Source: Conyzicola nivalis_A (lineage in GTDB: Bacteria; Actinomycetota; Actinomycetes; Actinomycetales; Microbacteriaceae). Taken from it: DNA of 64,000 nucleotides. Positions within the stretch are counted from its first letter, which is position 1. Each line of letters opens with the position of its first letter. The notes below the pieces were generated by a model. That model saw nothing but the letters and a program-made list of their open reading frames with translations, had not been told where the DNA came from and did no database searches. Where the stretch lies: positions 1,550,001 to 1,614,000 of the forward strand of contig NZ_JBEPSJ010000001.1 in NCBI RefSeq assembly GCF_040548875.1. The letters are read 5' to 3'. A program made the position numbers and the translations under genes. This document shows, in pieces, positions 32,619 through 41,358 of the stretch.

Positions 32619-34709
32619 CTACTTGGCGAGAACCTCCGCGGCGGGTTCGGGCTCGGCGACGTGCGCCGGAGTGTGCACCCGGGTCGGCCACCAGAACTTC
32701 TCGCCCGCGATGAAGGCCAGCGCGGGAACGAGCACAGTGCGCACCAGCAGGCTGTCGAGCAGCACGCCGATGCAGACGATGATTCCGATCTGGGTGAGCG
32801 TGATGAGCGGCAGCACGCCGAGCACGGCGAACACCGCCGCTAGCAGGATGCCGGCGCTGGTGATCACACCGCCCGTCGACGAGAGGGCGCGGATCATGCC
32901 GCCTCGGGTGCCGTGCTTCGCCGCCTCCTCCTTCGCCCGGGTGACGAGGAAGATGTTGTAGTCCACTCCCAGCGCGACGAGGAACAGGAAGCTGAACAGG
33001 ATCACGTTGGTGTCGATCGCCGGGAAGCCGAAGACCGACTCGAACAGCAGCCAGCTCGCGCCGAGGCTGCCGAAGAACGACGCGACGACGGTGAGCAGCA
33101 GCAGCAACGGCGCGACGATCGAGCGCAGCAGCAGCACGAGCACGATGAAGACGAGCGCGAGGATCAGCGGGATCACCAGGTCCTGATCGGACTGCTGGGC
33201 CTCGTTCACGTCGAGCGTCTGGGCGTCGAGCCCGCCGACGAGCGCGTCTGCACCGTCGACGTCGGACAGGGTCGAGCGCAGCCGGGTGATCGCGTCGAAC
33301 GACTCCGGCGTCTCGGCGGCGGCGTCGAGCACCACGTTGATCTGCGTGATCTCGCCGTTGCTCTCCCCCACGGTCGCCGAGTCGACGCCGTCGGACGTCT
33401 CGGCCGCTGCGGCGACGTCGTCGGCGGATGCCGCGTTGGCGACGACCACCACCGGCGAGCCGCTGCCCGCGCTGAACGCGTCGGCGATGACCTGCTGGCC
33501 GACGACGGCCTCGGGCACGGAGGTGAACTTCTGGGTCTGGGCCAGCCCGACCTTGATCTGCGGCACGCCGGCGAAGGCCAGTCCGCCGAGCAGCAGCGCA
33601 CCGATGATCGCGACGGCGACGGGTCGGCGCGACACGGCGGTTCCGAGCTTGAACCAGAGCCCGGAGTGCGCCTTGTTCTCGGAGCCGAAGTGCGGGACGT
33701 AGGGCCAGAACAGTCCGCGGCCGAACAGCACGAGCGCGGCGGGCAGCACGAAGAGCGCGAAGAGCATGGCGACCACGACGCCGGCCGCGCAGGCGAGGCC
33801 GAGGGCGCGGTTGCCGGTGAGCTGCGCGAACAGCAGGGTGAGCAGGCTCAGCACCACGGTGCTGCCGCTCGCGATGATGGCGGGGCCGGCCCCGCGCAGC
33901 GCCTGTGCCATGGCCTGGTGCCGGTCGGCGACGAGCCGCAGCTCGTCGCGGTAGCGCGCGATGAGGAGGAGGGCGTAGTTGGTTCCCGCGCCGAAGACGA
34001 GCACGGAGAGGATGCCCGTGATCGAGGCGTCGAGTTCGATACCGGCGGCCGCGGCGATGCGAGTGGCGACGATGCCGGCGAGGGCGTCGGCGAGACCGAC
34101 GACCGCCAGCGGCACGAGCCACAGCCACGGGCTGCGGTAGGTGATGAGCAGCAGCACGGCCACGACGAGCACGGTGGTGAGCAGCAGGGTGAAGTCGGCG
34201 CCCTTGAACACCGCGGCCACGTCGACCGCAAACCCCTCGGGGCCGGTCAGCAGCGCTTCGAGCCCGTTCGGGAGGTCGTCGTTGGCGATGGTGCGCAGCT
34301 CGGCCGCGCGCTCGGCCTGAGCCGTGACATCCGCGAGGCTCGTCAGCGGCACGACGACCAACGCGGCCGTTCCGTCTTCGGAGACGGTCGGCGGCGGCAC
34401 GAACCCGTCGACCGACTCGACGGCGAGCGCCTCGGTCGTGGCGGTGACGGCGGCGATGTCGTCGTCGGTGACCTCGTCGCCGTCGCGGCTGAACACGAGC
34501 AGCGCCGAGGTGGAGTCGGCGGCCGGGAGGTCTTCCTGCAGGGCGGCGACCCTCGCCGACTCCGCGGAGTCGGGCAGACCGACCCCCGGGGACGTCTCGC
34601 TCGACGAGCCGGAGCCGAGCGCGAACACCGCGGCGGAGACCGCGACCGCGATCAGCAGGATGATCCACGACGTCTTCTTCGCGGTGATGAATGTGGTCAG
34701 CCGGTGCAT
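32619..34709 (-). CDS. MMPL/RND-family exporter
   Basis: A 696-residue membrane protein with two halves of six helices, each with an extracytoplasmic loop domain, as in MMPL lipid/drug exporters. The first loop is about 35-165. Helix motifs typical of the family include FGAGTNYALLLIARYRDEL and, in the second half, ALGVDYNIFLVTRAKEE. It starts with ATG at 34709 behind AAGAGG, and is divergent from a MarR regulator with 72 bp between the starts. Probably a regulated export pump; the substrate is unknown. Confidence 0.9.
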   Translation of the reverse strand: MHRLTTFITAKKTSWIILLIAVAVSAAVFALGSGSSSETSPGVGLPDSAESARVAALQEDLPAADSTSALLVFSRDGDEVTDDDIAAVTATTEALAVESVDGFVPPPTVSEDGTAALVVVPLTSLADVTAQAERAAELRTIANDDLPNGLEALLTGPEGFAVDVAAVFKGADFTLLLTTVLVVAVLLLITYRSPWLWLVPLAVVGLADALAGIVATRIAAAAGIELDASITGILSVLVFGAGTNYALLLIARYRDELRLVADRHQAMAQALRGAGPAIIASGSTVVLSLLTLLFAQLTGNRALGLACAAGVVVAMLFALFVLPAALVLFGRGLFWPYVPHFGSENKAHSGLWFKLGTAVSRRPVAVAIIGALLLGGLAFAGVPQIKVGLAQTQKFTSVPEAVVGQQVIADAFSAGSGSPVVVVANAASADDVAAAAETSDGVDSATVGESNGEITQINVVLDAAAETPESFDAITRLRSTLSDVDGADALVGGLDAQTLDVNEAQQSDQDLVIPLILALVFIVLVLLLRSIVAPLLLLLTVVASFFGSLGASWLLFESVFGFPAIDTNVILFSFLFLVALGVDYNIFLVTRAKEEAAKHGTRGGMIRALSSTGGVITSAGILLAAVFAVLGVLPLITLTQIGIIVCIGVLLDSLLVRTVLVPALAFIAGEKFWWPTRVHTPAHVAEPEPAAEVLAK

Positions 34710-34723
34710 GCTGGAAGCCTCTT

Positions 34724-34756
34724 TTAGTTCGAACGTCTAACTATATGAATATCTAG
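34724..34756. promoter_or_regulatory. MarR operator region between mmpL and marR
   Basis: CTATATGAATATCTAG (34741-34756) is an imperfect palindrome. TTAGTTCGAACGTCTAA (34724-34740) has mirrored TTAG/CTAA ends around TTCGAA. They cover the minus-strand -10 TATAGT of the exporter (34740-34745) and the -35 region of marR, whose -10 TAAACT is 34769-34774, 8 nt before its ATG. This is the right place for reciprocal repression by the MarR protein. Confidence 0.5.
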
Positions 34757-34781
34757 CCACCGTAGCGCTAAACTCGGGAGC

Positions 34782-35276
34782 ATGCAACGAGACGGCGAGG
34801 CTCCCCCCACGGGACGGGAGTCGTTCGCCGTGCATCCGGCGACGACACTGCTGCGCGACATCCTCGATCTCACCGACCAGTTCGAGCGCCACCTCGGGCG
34901 AGAGCTCACGGTCAACCAGACCGACCTCGAGGCGATGGAGGAGCTGATCCGCGACGGCGCGCTCAGCCCGACCGAGCTCGCGCGCCGGCTCGGCATGTCG
35001 ACCGCCGCCGTCACCACGGTCGTCGACCGCCTGTCCGCCGTCGGCCACGTCACCCGTGAGCCCAACCCGCGAGACCGCCGCGGCATCCTCGTCGTTCCGA
35101 GTCCCGCGTCGGTGCGCAAGGCGATGGGCACGCTGATGCCGATGATCCTGGGCATGGACCGCGTGATCGGCGAGTTCGACGAGGCCGAACGCGAGGCGAT
35201 CACGGCCTACCTGGGCCGGGTCGCCGAGGTCTACCGCGACCAGCTGCCGTCCGTCGTCGAGGCGGAGTCGGCCTAG
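34782..35276 (+). CDS. MarR-family transcriptional regulator
   Basis: 164 residues with the MarR winged-helix fold: recognition-helix region LSPTELARRLGMSTAAVTTVVDRL (about 61-84), then the wing VTREPNPRDRRGILVVPS with the DxR motif. It is divergent from the MMPL exporter and very probably its repressor. Its stop directly abuts the stop of the convergent phosphodiesterase gene. The effector is unknown. The transcript seems to be leaderless. Confidence 0.9.
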   Translation: MQRDGEAPPTGRESFAVHPATTLLRDILDLTDQFERHLGRELTVNQTDLEAMEELIRDGALSPTELARRLGMSTAAVTTVVDRLSAVGHVTREPNPRDRRGILVVPSPASVRKAMGTLMPMILGMDRVIGEFDEAEREAITAYLGRVAEVYRDQLPSVVEAESA

Positions 35277-36200
35277 CTAGACCTCTTCGCCGAGGTTGAA
35301 CTTCGACTTCTTGCTCGAGAACATCTCGGTGCGCTGCTCGAAGGTCATCGACTCGATGCGGTCGACGAACTCCGCGGAGAAGCCGGTGATCTCGGTACGG
35401 GCGCCGATCGGGATGACCGAGTGCACGATGCGGTCGTCGTAGACGTGCACGAGGTTCATCGCCTGATCGGCGTTGACCCCGGAGAGCAGGCGGTCTTTCG
35501 CGGTGAGCGCGAGCGTGTAGCAAGTGGCGGCCGCGACCGACACCGGGACGCCGGCGAAGGTGCTGTGGGTGGAGAAGTGCAGGTGGCCGCCGAGGATGGC
35601 GCGGACGTCGGAGCCGCGGATGACCGCCTCGAGCCGGTCTTGACCGCGCAGCTCGAGCATCTCCATCGCCCAGAGCAGCGGGGTGGGGACGGGCGGGTGG
35701 TGCAGGGCTAGCAGGGTGCCGTGCTCGGCCGGGGTCGCGAGCACGTCGGCGAGCCACTCGAGCTGCGCGTCGCTCATCTCGCCGTGGTGGTAGCCCGGCA
35801 CACTCGTGTCGAAGGAGATGATGCGCAGGCCGTTCACGTCGTAGACGCGGTCCTGCGGGGCGTCGCTCGGCTCGGTGCCGAAGAGCAGGCTCGAATAGAC
35901 CGGACGCTCGTCGTGGTTGCCCATCACCCAGATGACCTGGGCTCCCAACCGCGCCGCGGCCGGCTCGACGAGCGCGCGCAGCCGACCGTAGGCATCCGGC
36001 TCCCCCAGGTCGGCGAGATCGCCGGTGAACACGATGGCCTGGGGACGGATGCCGGACTGCTCGAGTTGCAACAGCGCCTGAGTGAGGTTGGCGTCGGTAT
36101 CCACTTCGCCGTAGAGCGCGCGCCCCTCGCCGAGGAAGTGCGAGTCGCTGATGTGGGCGACGATGTGCCGGGGTGCGGGGTACTGGCCGAGGGGTTTCAC
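35277..36200 (-). CDS. cpdA: Rv0805/CpdA-type cyclic nucleotide phosphodiesterase
   Basis: A 307-residue class III metallophosphoesterase. All the metal ligands of the Rv0805 family are present and almost equally numbered: D19 and H21 (HISDSH), D61 (TGDLAD), N95 and H96 (GNHDE), H167 (ALHHPP), H206 and H208 (GGHLHFS). Rv0805 of M. tuberculosis hydrolyses 2',3'- and 3',5'-cyclic nucleotides. It starts with GTG at 36200; TACTCT (36207-36212) ends 7 nt upstream, consistent with a leaderless mRNA. Confidence 0.88.
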   Translation of the reverse strand: MKPLGQYPAPRHIVAHISDSHFLGEGRALYGEVDTDANLTQALLQLEQSGIRPQAIVFTGDLADLGEPDAYGRLRALVEPAAARLGAQVIWVMGNHDERPVYSSLLFGTEPSDAPQDRVYDVNGLRIISFDTSVPGYHHGEMSDAQLEWLADVLATPAEHGTLLALHHPPVPTPLLWAMEMLELRGQDRLEAVIRGSDVRAILGGHLHFSTHSTFAGVPVSVAAATCYTLALTAKDRLLSGVNADQAMNLVHVYDDRIVHSVIPIGARTEITGFSAEFVDRIESMTFEQRTEMFSSKKSKFNLGEEV

Positions 36201-36291
36201 GGTTTAAGAGTACGCCGCCCCGGCGACAACGCGACAACCCCTTGCGAATTGCGGCGTGCCGCACGTCGGTGGCGGGGTGCACAATGTCGGT

Positions 36292-37008
36292 ATGTGCGGA
36301 AGATTCGCTGTCGACAAAGACACCAACGAGCTGATCGAGGAGTTCGTCGCCGCGGGCGGCGACGTGCACGACTGGGCGCCGAGCTGGAATCTGGCGCCGA
36401 CCCAGCAGGTTCCGATCGTCATCGAGAGCGTCAAGACCGGCGAGCTGGTGCGGCGACTCGAGACAGCGCGCTGGTCTCTCGTGCCCGGGTGGTCGAAGGA
36501 GCTGAAGACGAAGTTCCCGACCTTCAACGCCCGGTCGGAGACGGCGGCGGAGAAGCCGATGTTCTCGGCCTCGGTCAAGTCGAAGCGAGCCATCATCCCG
36601 GCCACCGGGTACTACGAGTGGCAGACCGATCCCGCGACCAAGAAGAAGACGCCGTTCTTCATTCACGGGCCCGGCGAGGAGACGCTGGCCCTCGCCGCGC
36701 TGTACTCGTGGTGGAAGGACCACAGCAAAGACCCCGACGACCCCACGTCGTGGCATCTGACCGCCGCGATCCTAACCTCCGACGCGGTCGACGACCTGCT
36801 GCAGATCCACGACCGCAACCCGGTGCCCCTCCCCCGGGAGATGTGGAACGAGTGGCTCGACCCCTCCATCGTCGGCGACCAGGAGCTCATCGACCGCGCG
36901 GTCGAGGCGGCGCTGCCGGTCGCCGGCGGCCTCGAGATCCGGCAGGTGGCGCCGATCCCGTACGAGGGCGAGGGGCCGGAGCTGATCCGGCCGGTGTCGG
37001 GCGGCTAG
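36292..37008 (+). CDS. yedK: SRAP-domain protein YedK (HMCES family)
   Basis: A 238-residue SOS-response-associated peptidase-fold protein that crosslinks to abasic sites in single-stranded DNA. The start is fixed by Cys2: MCGRFAVDKD, as the N-terminal cysteine must be exposed after Met removal; an in-frame start 36 bp upstream would destroy this. N79 (TFNARSET), E109 (ATGYYEW) and H173 (IHDRNP) match the active site. The usual HxRMP has Asn in place of Met here. CACAAT (36280-36285) ends 7 nt upstream. Its TAG stop overlaps the stop of the convergent gene. Confidence 0.93.
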   Translation: MCGRFAVDKDTNELIEEFVAAGGDVHDWAPSWNLAPTQQVPIVIESVKTGELVRRLETARWSLVPGWSKELKTKFPTFNARSETAAEKPMFSASVKSKRAIIPATGYYEWQTDPATKKKTPFFIHGPGEETLALAALYSWWKDHSKDPDDPTSWHLTAAILTSDAVDDLLQIHDRNPVPLPREMWNEWLDPSIVGDQELIDRAVEAALPVAGGLEIRQVAPIPYEGEGPELIRPVSGG

Positions 37009-37415
37009 ACCCGCTCCTCCCTGACCTCGTGGCCGTGCACCGTGACGGCGTAGATGACGAGCACGTTCACCGCGATGATGATGAACGCCCACCACGGCTG
37101 CACGGGGATCAGCAGCAGCTGGCCGATCGCGCTGACGCCGGCGAGGATCACGGCGACGACGCGCGCCCAGGTGGCGCCGACGTAGAGGGATGCCCCGGCG
37201 AAGATCATCAGCAGCCCGACGATCAGGTTCCACCAGCCGTACGCCGTCGCGTCGAAGAGGAACAGGCCCTGCTCTTCGTCGACGCGGAAGTAGGCGTCGG
37301 GCCCGATGAGGGCGATGAAGCCCTGGGTGGCGCTGAAGAAGCCGCTGAGCAGGATGATCGTGCCGGCGAAGCCGATCCACCCGACCCATCGTGACGGGGC
37401 CTTCTCGATGCTCAT
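37005..37415 (-). CDS. Four-helix membrane protein (DUF7144-like)
   Basis: 136 residues with four membrane helices (about 10-32, 57-78, 82-101, 107-126) and the phrase GWWNLIVGLLMIFAG after a short loop with RVDEEQGLFLFD. This pattern is common among small actinobacterial membrane proteins now grouped as DUF7144; the assignment is from memory of the family. The ATG at 37415 has GAGAGGA upstream. Its stop shares the bases CTAG with the convergent yedK stop. Confidence 0.75.
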   Translation of the reverse strand: MSIEKAPSRWVGWIGFAGTIILLSGFFSATQGFIALIGPDAYFRVDEEQGLFLFDATAYGWWNLIVGLLMIFAGASLYVGATWARVVAVILAGVSAIGQLLLIPVQPWWAFIIIAVNVLVIYAVTVHGHEVREERV

Positions 37416-37519
37416 GGTCGTGTCCTCTCGTGGCGCTGATCTCGTGCGCGGATCTCCTGGCGCTGACGCGCGGAGCGAGCGTGCGCTGGTGACGCTAGAA
37501 GGTCGCGGTGACGGTCGCG

Positions 37520-37536
37520 TCATCCGGACCGGATGA
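37520..37536. promoter_or_regulatory. Tight perfect palindrome upstream of the 119-residue gene
   Basis: TCATCCGG-A-CCGGATGA: 8-bp perfect arms with a 1-nt centre, about 105 bp upstream of both flanking starts. Could be a dimeric repressor site. No regulator can be assigned. Confidence 0.35.
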
Positions 37537-37638
37537 TTGCGAGGCGGCATCGTTCGCGGTGCCGCGCGAGGAGGGCCCGTCGGCGTCGGCGGGCGGCCCC
37601 GGCGGGCGATGCCGCCGTGCAGCGCCTATCGTTGACTG

Positions 37639-37998
37639 GTGATCAGCAGACGCGACGTGGCCCAGCGCCTCGACATCCCCGTGGAAATGGCCGTGCGCCA
37701 CGACATCGCCGCCAAGATGTCGGAGGCCGCCGTCGCCGAGCTCGAGCAGAATCCGCCCGCGTGGCTCGTGCAGTCGCGCGCGAACCGTAGCGCGAAGGCC
37801 CGCCCGGTGTGGGTCACGTTGAAGTGCGACATCTGCGGCTACACCGACCAGGCCCGCCCCAAGAAGTGGTGGCCCGAGTTCACCTACCTGAGCTGCGACG
37901 ACCACGACATCTGGGACCTGCCGGAGCCCGCCGACGGCCTCCACCGCGAGGAGTTCGACGACATCGGCGGCCGCTTCATCGGCGTCGTCGACAGCTAG
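37639..37998 (+). CDS. Conserved small protein with a zinc-ribbon-like CxxC
   Basis: A 119-residue acidic soluble protein. The N-terminal third looks helical (ISRRDVAQRLDIPVEMAVRHD), and the middle has VTLKCDICGYTD with CxxC, followed 24 residues later by LSCDDHD, which could complete a zinc site. I recognise no named family. It starts with a GTG at 37639; TATCGT (37627-37632) ends 7 nt upstream, consistent with leaderless transcription. The stop codon lies within a 14-bp tandem repeat. Confidence 0.7.
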   Translation: MISRRDVAQRLDIPVEMAVRHDIAAKMSEAAVAELEQNPPAWLVQSRANRSAKARPVWVTLKCDICGYTDQARPKKWWPEFTYLSCDDHDIWDLPEPADGLHREEFDDIGGRFIGVVDS

Positions 37999-38036
37999 TC
38001 GTCGACAACTAGTCGTCGACGACTAGCCGTCGACAG
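37995..38036. repeat. Three 14-bp tandem repeats with CTAG and GTCGAC
   Basis: Three copies of CTAGTCGTCGACAA-type units (last copy CTAGCCGTCGACAG). The first includes the TAG stop of the 119-residue gene. Each holds the palindrome GTCGAC and the rare tetramer CTAG. Located between convergent genes. Confidence 0.85.
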
Positions 38037-38076
38037 GGGCTCGGCGCTGGGCGCCGGACTCGGGCTCGACTTCCGC

Positions 38077-39291
38077 TCAGCCGCGCGTCGCCCGCACCCA
38101 GCCCCTCTCCCGCTCCGCGACCTCGCCCTCCAGCTCGAGGGCGCCGAGCAGCCCCTGCACCTCGGCGATGGAGAGTCCCGACCGCGCTGCGATATCCGCG
38201 GCCGTGCGCGGCGAGCGCGAGCTGAGGGCGTCGTAGAGGCGCACGAGGTCTGACGACGGCGAACCGGGGTCGGAGGCGTCGGAGAACAGGGCGGGCGCGG
38301 TCTCCAGTGGCGCGAGTTCTGCCATCTCGTCGGGATTGGTCACGCAGATCGCCGTGTAGTCGCGGATGAGACGGTGGCACCCCGCCGAAGCGGCGCTCGT
38401 GACCGGGCCGGGCACCGCCCCGAGCGGTCGTCCGAGCGTGGCGGCGTGGCCCGCCGTGTTCAGCGATCCGGAGCGCCAGCCGGCCTCGAGCACGACGGTC
38501 GCCCGGCTGGCTGCCGCGATCAGCCGATTGCGTTGCAAGAACCTCCACTTGGTCGGCGCCTGCCCGCACGGCAGCTCGGAGACCACCGCCCCGACCTCGG
38601 CGATGCGGGTGAGCAGCGCGTCGTGACCGCTCGGATAGAACCGGTCGACGCCGCCGGCGAGAAAGGCGACGGTCTGCCCGTGGCTGGCGAGGGCCGCGCG
38701 GTGCGCCATGCCGTCGATGCCGTAGGCGGCGCCGGAGACGATCGAATAGCCGCGGTCGACGAGACCGGCCGACGCCTCCATGGTCACGTGCTCGCCGTAG
38801 CCGGTCGCGGCGCGCGCCCCGACGAGCGCGATCGAGCGGGACAGCGCGTCGAGGGCGGCGTCGGTGCCCCGTACCCAGAGCGCGAGCGGCGCGTGCTCGG
38901 CGAGGTCGTCGACGCCGTCCGGCCAGTGCAGGTCGCTCGGGACGAGGAGTCTCGCGCCGACGCGCGCCGCCCGCTTGAGACCTGCCAAAGCGTCCGACGG
39001 CTTGAGTCGCGGCATCCACCGGTCGATGGCCGCCTGCGCGTCGGTCGGCTTGTCTATCTCGAGCGCCGCGGCCAGTTGTTCTGCCGTCGGGGACTTCATG
39101 AGGGTGCGGAGGGCCGGGGCCGCGCCCAGCTGCGCGACGAGCGCGCCCGCCATGCGGTCGCCCGGTTCTGCGATTCCCGACCAGGCCGCCCGGGCGAAGA
39201 GTTCTTCGAGCTCGCCGCGGTCGAGGTCGCGCCCGGCGACCGTCGTGAGCAGCGGCACGATCTCGTTCTCCCCAACGCCGAACATCGTCAT
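38077..39291 (-). CDS. dprA: DNA-processing protein DprA
   Basis: 404 residues. DprA loads RecA on incoming single-stranded DNA in natural transformation. The Rossmann-fold core shows SIALVGARAATGYG, SGAAYGIDGMAHRAAL and NRLIAAASRATVVLEAG, and a C-terminal winged helix follows (SRSPRTAADIAARSGLSIAEVQGLLGALEL). The N-terminal about 90 residues are helical and less conserved. The start ATG at 39291 overlaps the comM stop by 4 bp (ATGA). Part of a comM-dprA operon; in many actinobacteria these exist without obvious competence machinery. Confidence 0.94.
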   Translation of the reverse strand: MTMFGVGENEIVPLLTTVAGRDLDRGELEELFARAAWSGIAEPGDRMAGALVAQLGAAPALRTLMKSPTAEQLAAALEIDKPTDAQAAIDRWMPRLKPSDALAGLKRAARVGARLLVPSDLHWPDGVDDLAEHAPLALWVRGTDAALDALSRSIALVGARAATGYGEHVTMEASAGLVDRGYSIVSGAAYGIDGMAHRAALASHGQTVAFLAGGVDRFYPSGHDALLTRIAEVGAVVSELPCGQAPTKWRFLQRNRLIAAASRATVVLEAGWRSGSLNTAGHAATLGRPLGAVPGPVTSAASAGCHRLIRDYTAICVTNPDEMAELAPLETAPALFSDASDPGSPSSDLVRLYDALSSRSPRTAADIAARSGLSIAEVQGLLGALELEGEVAERERGWVRATRG

Positions 39292-40823
39292 GAGCTCATC
39301 GCCTTTCTCAGATAGAGCGCTCGGCCGATGTGGTCGGCGCCGGGTACGGACGACCCGTCGAGGTCGGCGAGGGTCCAGCCGAGCCGTAGGACGCGGTCGT
39401 AGCCGCGCATGGTGATTCCGCCGCGTTCCAGGGCGCGGTCGATGGATGCCGTCGTAGTCGGGCCGAGCCGCATCCGGGCGCTGCGCAACCACGTGCCCGG
39501 CACCTGCGAGTTGAGCGACCAGGGCGTGCTGGCCAGCCGCGCGCCCGCAACGGCGCGGGCCTCGAGAACGCGGGCACGGGCATCCGCCGTCGACAGCCGC
39601 GGCGTCTGGTCGGCGAGGCGCACGTGCGCCGAGGTGATGCGCTGCACCCGCAGCTGGATGTCGATGCGGTCGAGCAGCGGCCCGGAGATGCGGCCGAGGT
39701 ACCGGCGGCGTGACATCGGCGTGCACGTGCACTCCGAGTCGCGGGCTCCGTACTGCCCGCAGGCGCACGGGTTCGCTGCCATCACGAGCTGGAACGAGCC
39801 GGGGAAGTGCGCCACCGCGTTGGCACGGTGGATGCTGATGACCCCCGACTCGAGCGGCTGCCGAAGGGCGTCGAGCACGCTCGAGGGGAACTCCGGCGCC
39901 TCGTCGAGGAAGAGCACGCCGTGCGAGGCACGCGCGGCGGCACCCGGTCGGATCATCCCGCTTCCTCCGCCGATGAGGGCGGCCGAGGTGGCCGTGTGGT
40001 GCGGGCTCTCGAGCGGCGGTCGTCGGGCTAGGGCGCTGCCGACGGGCAGCCCGCACAGCGACCGCAGCGAGCTCACCTCGAGCGCCGCGGCCGCGTCGAG
40101 GTCGGGCAGCAGCCCGGGCAGCCGCGCGGCCAACATCGTCTTGCCTGCCCCCGGCGGCCCGAGCATAAACACGTGATGCCCGCCCGCCGCAGCGACCAGC
40201 AGCGCCGCGATCGAGTCCTCGTTGCCGATCACGTCGGCGAGGTCGGTGTCGTCGTCGGCCGGGGCGTCGGGCACGGCCCGCAGGATCGGCTCCACCGGTA
40301 CGGCGTCGAACTCGCCACCGTGCCAGATGACGGCGTCGAGCAGGGACGCCGCCGCGACGACGCGGATGCCGGGCACGAGCCCCGCCTCCTGCGCATTTCC
40401 GGTCGGCACCATGACCGTGCCGAAACCGGCCGCCCGCGCAGCGACCACGGCCGGGAGCACACCGTTGATCGGTCGGAGCCGCCCGTCGAGCCCGAGCTCG
40501 CCGAGGTGCACCACCCGGTCGATCGATGCGGCATCGATCGCGCCGTCGGCGGCGAGGATCGCGAGGGCGATGCCTAGATCGAACCCGGAGCCGTGCTTGG
40601 GGAGGGCCGCCGGCGACAGGTTCACGGTGATCTTGTGATGCGACAGGGCGCAGCCGGAGTTCGTCGCGGCCGCGCGAACCCTGTCTTTGGCCTCGCCGAG
40701 GGCGGCATCCGGAAGCCCGATGAGCACGAAGCTCGGCAGGTTCGCCGAGATGTCGGCCTCGATCTCGACGATGGCCCCACGCAGGCCGAGCAGGGACACG
40801 GCGTGGGTGCGGCCGATCGGCAT
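39288..40823 (-). CDS. comM: YifB/ComM Mg-chelatase-like AAA+ ATPase
   Basis: 511 residues. ComM is a hexameric helicase that promotes branch migration during integration of transforming DNA. The N-terminal Lon-protease-like fold (about 1-170) is followed by an AAA+ core with Walker A GPPGAGKTMLA and Walker B LFLDEAPEF, then a zinc-binding-like CACGQYGARDSECTCTP segment, and a C-terminal Mg-chelatase domain. Length normal. It lies 22 bp after yraN and overlaps dprA by 4 bp. Confidence 0.95.
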   Translation of the reverse strand: MPIGRTHAVSLLGLRGAIVEIEADISANLPSFVLIGLPDAALGEAKDRVRAAATNSGCALSHHKITVNLSPAALPKHGSGFDLGIALAILAADGAIDAASIDRVVHLGELGLDGRLRPINGVLPAVVAARAAGFGTVMVPTGNAQEAGLVPGIRVVAAASLLDAVIWHGGEFDAVPVEPILRAVPDAPADDDTDLADVIGNEDSIAALLVAAAGGHHVFMLGPPGAGKTMLAARLPGLLPDLDAAAALEVSSLRSLCGLPVGSALARRPPLESPHHTATSAALIGGGSGMIRPGAAARASHGVLFLDEAPEFPSSVLDALRQPLESGVISIHRANAVAHFPGSFQLVMAANPCACGQYGARDSECTCTPMSRRRYLGRISGPLLDRIDIQLRVQRITSAHVRLADQTPRLSTADARARVLEARAVAGARLASTPWSLNSQVPGTWLRSARMRLGPTTTASIDRALERGGITMRGYDRVLRLGWTLADLDGSSVPGADHIGRALYLRKAMSS

Positions 40824-40845
40824 CAGCGCACCCCCGGATGCCGCA

Positions 40846-41202
40846 TCAGAACACCCTCTTCAGGTGCTCGATCGCGACCGCGCCGAACGCCGGCGCCACG
40901 ACCGCGACCGCGTCGATGCGCACGAGGCCGTGCGGTCCGGGGTGCGCCGCGCACCACGCCGCCGCCAGCCGTCGCAGCCGCGCCAGCTTCTGCACGGTGA
41001 TCGCCTCGAGCGGATGCCCGAAGCCCAGCGACGACCGCGTCTTCACCTCGACGAAGACGAGCTCGTCGCCGTCGCGCACCACCAGGTCGATCTCGCCCTG
41101 CGAGCACCGCCAGTTGCGTTCGACCAGCTGCATCCCGCCCGCGGCGAGGAAGTCGGCGGCGAGGTCTTCGCCCCTCCTGCCGAGCTCGTCTTTCGCGGCC
41201 AT
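40846..41202 (-). CDS. yraN: YraN/UPF0102 family endonuclease-fold protein
   Basis: 118 residues of the PD-(D/E)xK superfamily: GRRGEDLAADFLAAGG, the E-I-D core GEIDLVVRDGDELVFVEVKTR, and the conserved basic C-terminal half. The biochemical role is not well established. The ATG at 41202 is chosen because GGAGG lies 6 nt upstream and the length fits the family; the frame is open 87 bp further upstream. It precedes comM and dprA on the same strand, the standard order. Confidence 0.92.
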   Translation of the reverse strand: MAAKDELGRRGEDLAADFLAAGGMQLVERNWRCSQGEIDLVVRDGDELVFVEVKTRSSLGFGHPLEAITVQKLARLRRLAAAWCAAHPGPHGLVRIDAVAVVAPAFGAVAIEHLKRVF

Positions 41203-41358
41203 GACCACCTCCGAGTCGAGGATGCCGCGGCCGACGGTGTGCGCGGTGCGGCGCCGGGCGATCGGTGCACTCCGCCGCATCCCTAACACAGGTGGAGGAG
41301 AGGTTCGTGCACCCAGCTTTGTGACGGATACTGGAGTTTCGCTCTAGGGGAGGACGCC

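Noticed and set aside
30905..32713. A single 602-residue M23 protein
   Set aside because: The second two thirds run antisense through xerC, whose catalytic residues are all intact, and are Arg/Gly-rich shadow sequence. Only the M23 domain part is supported.
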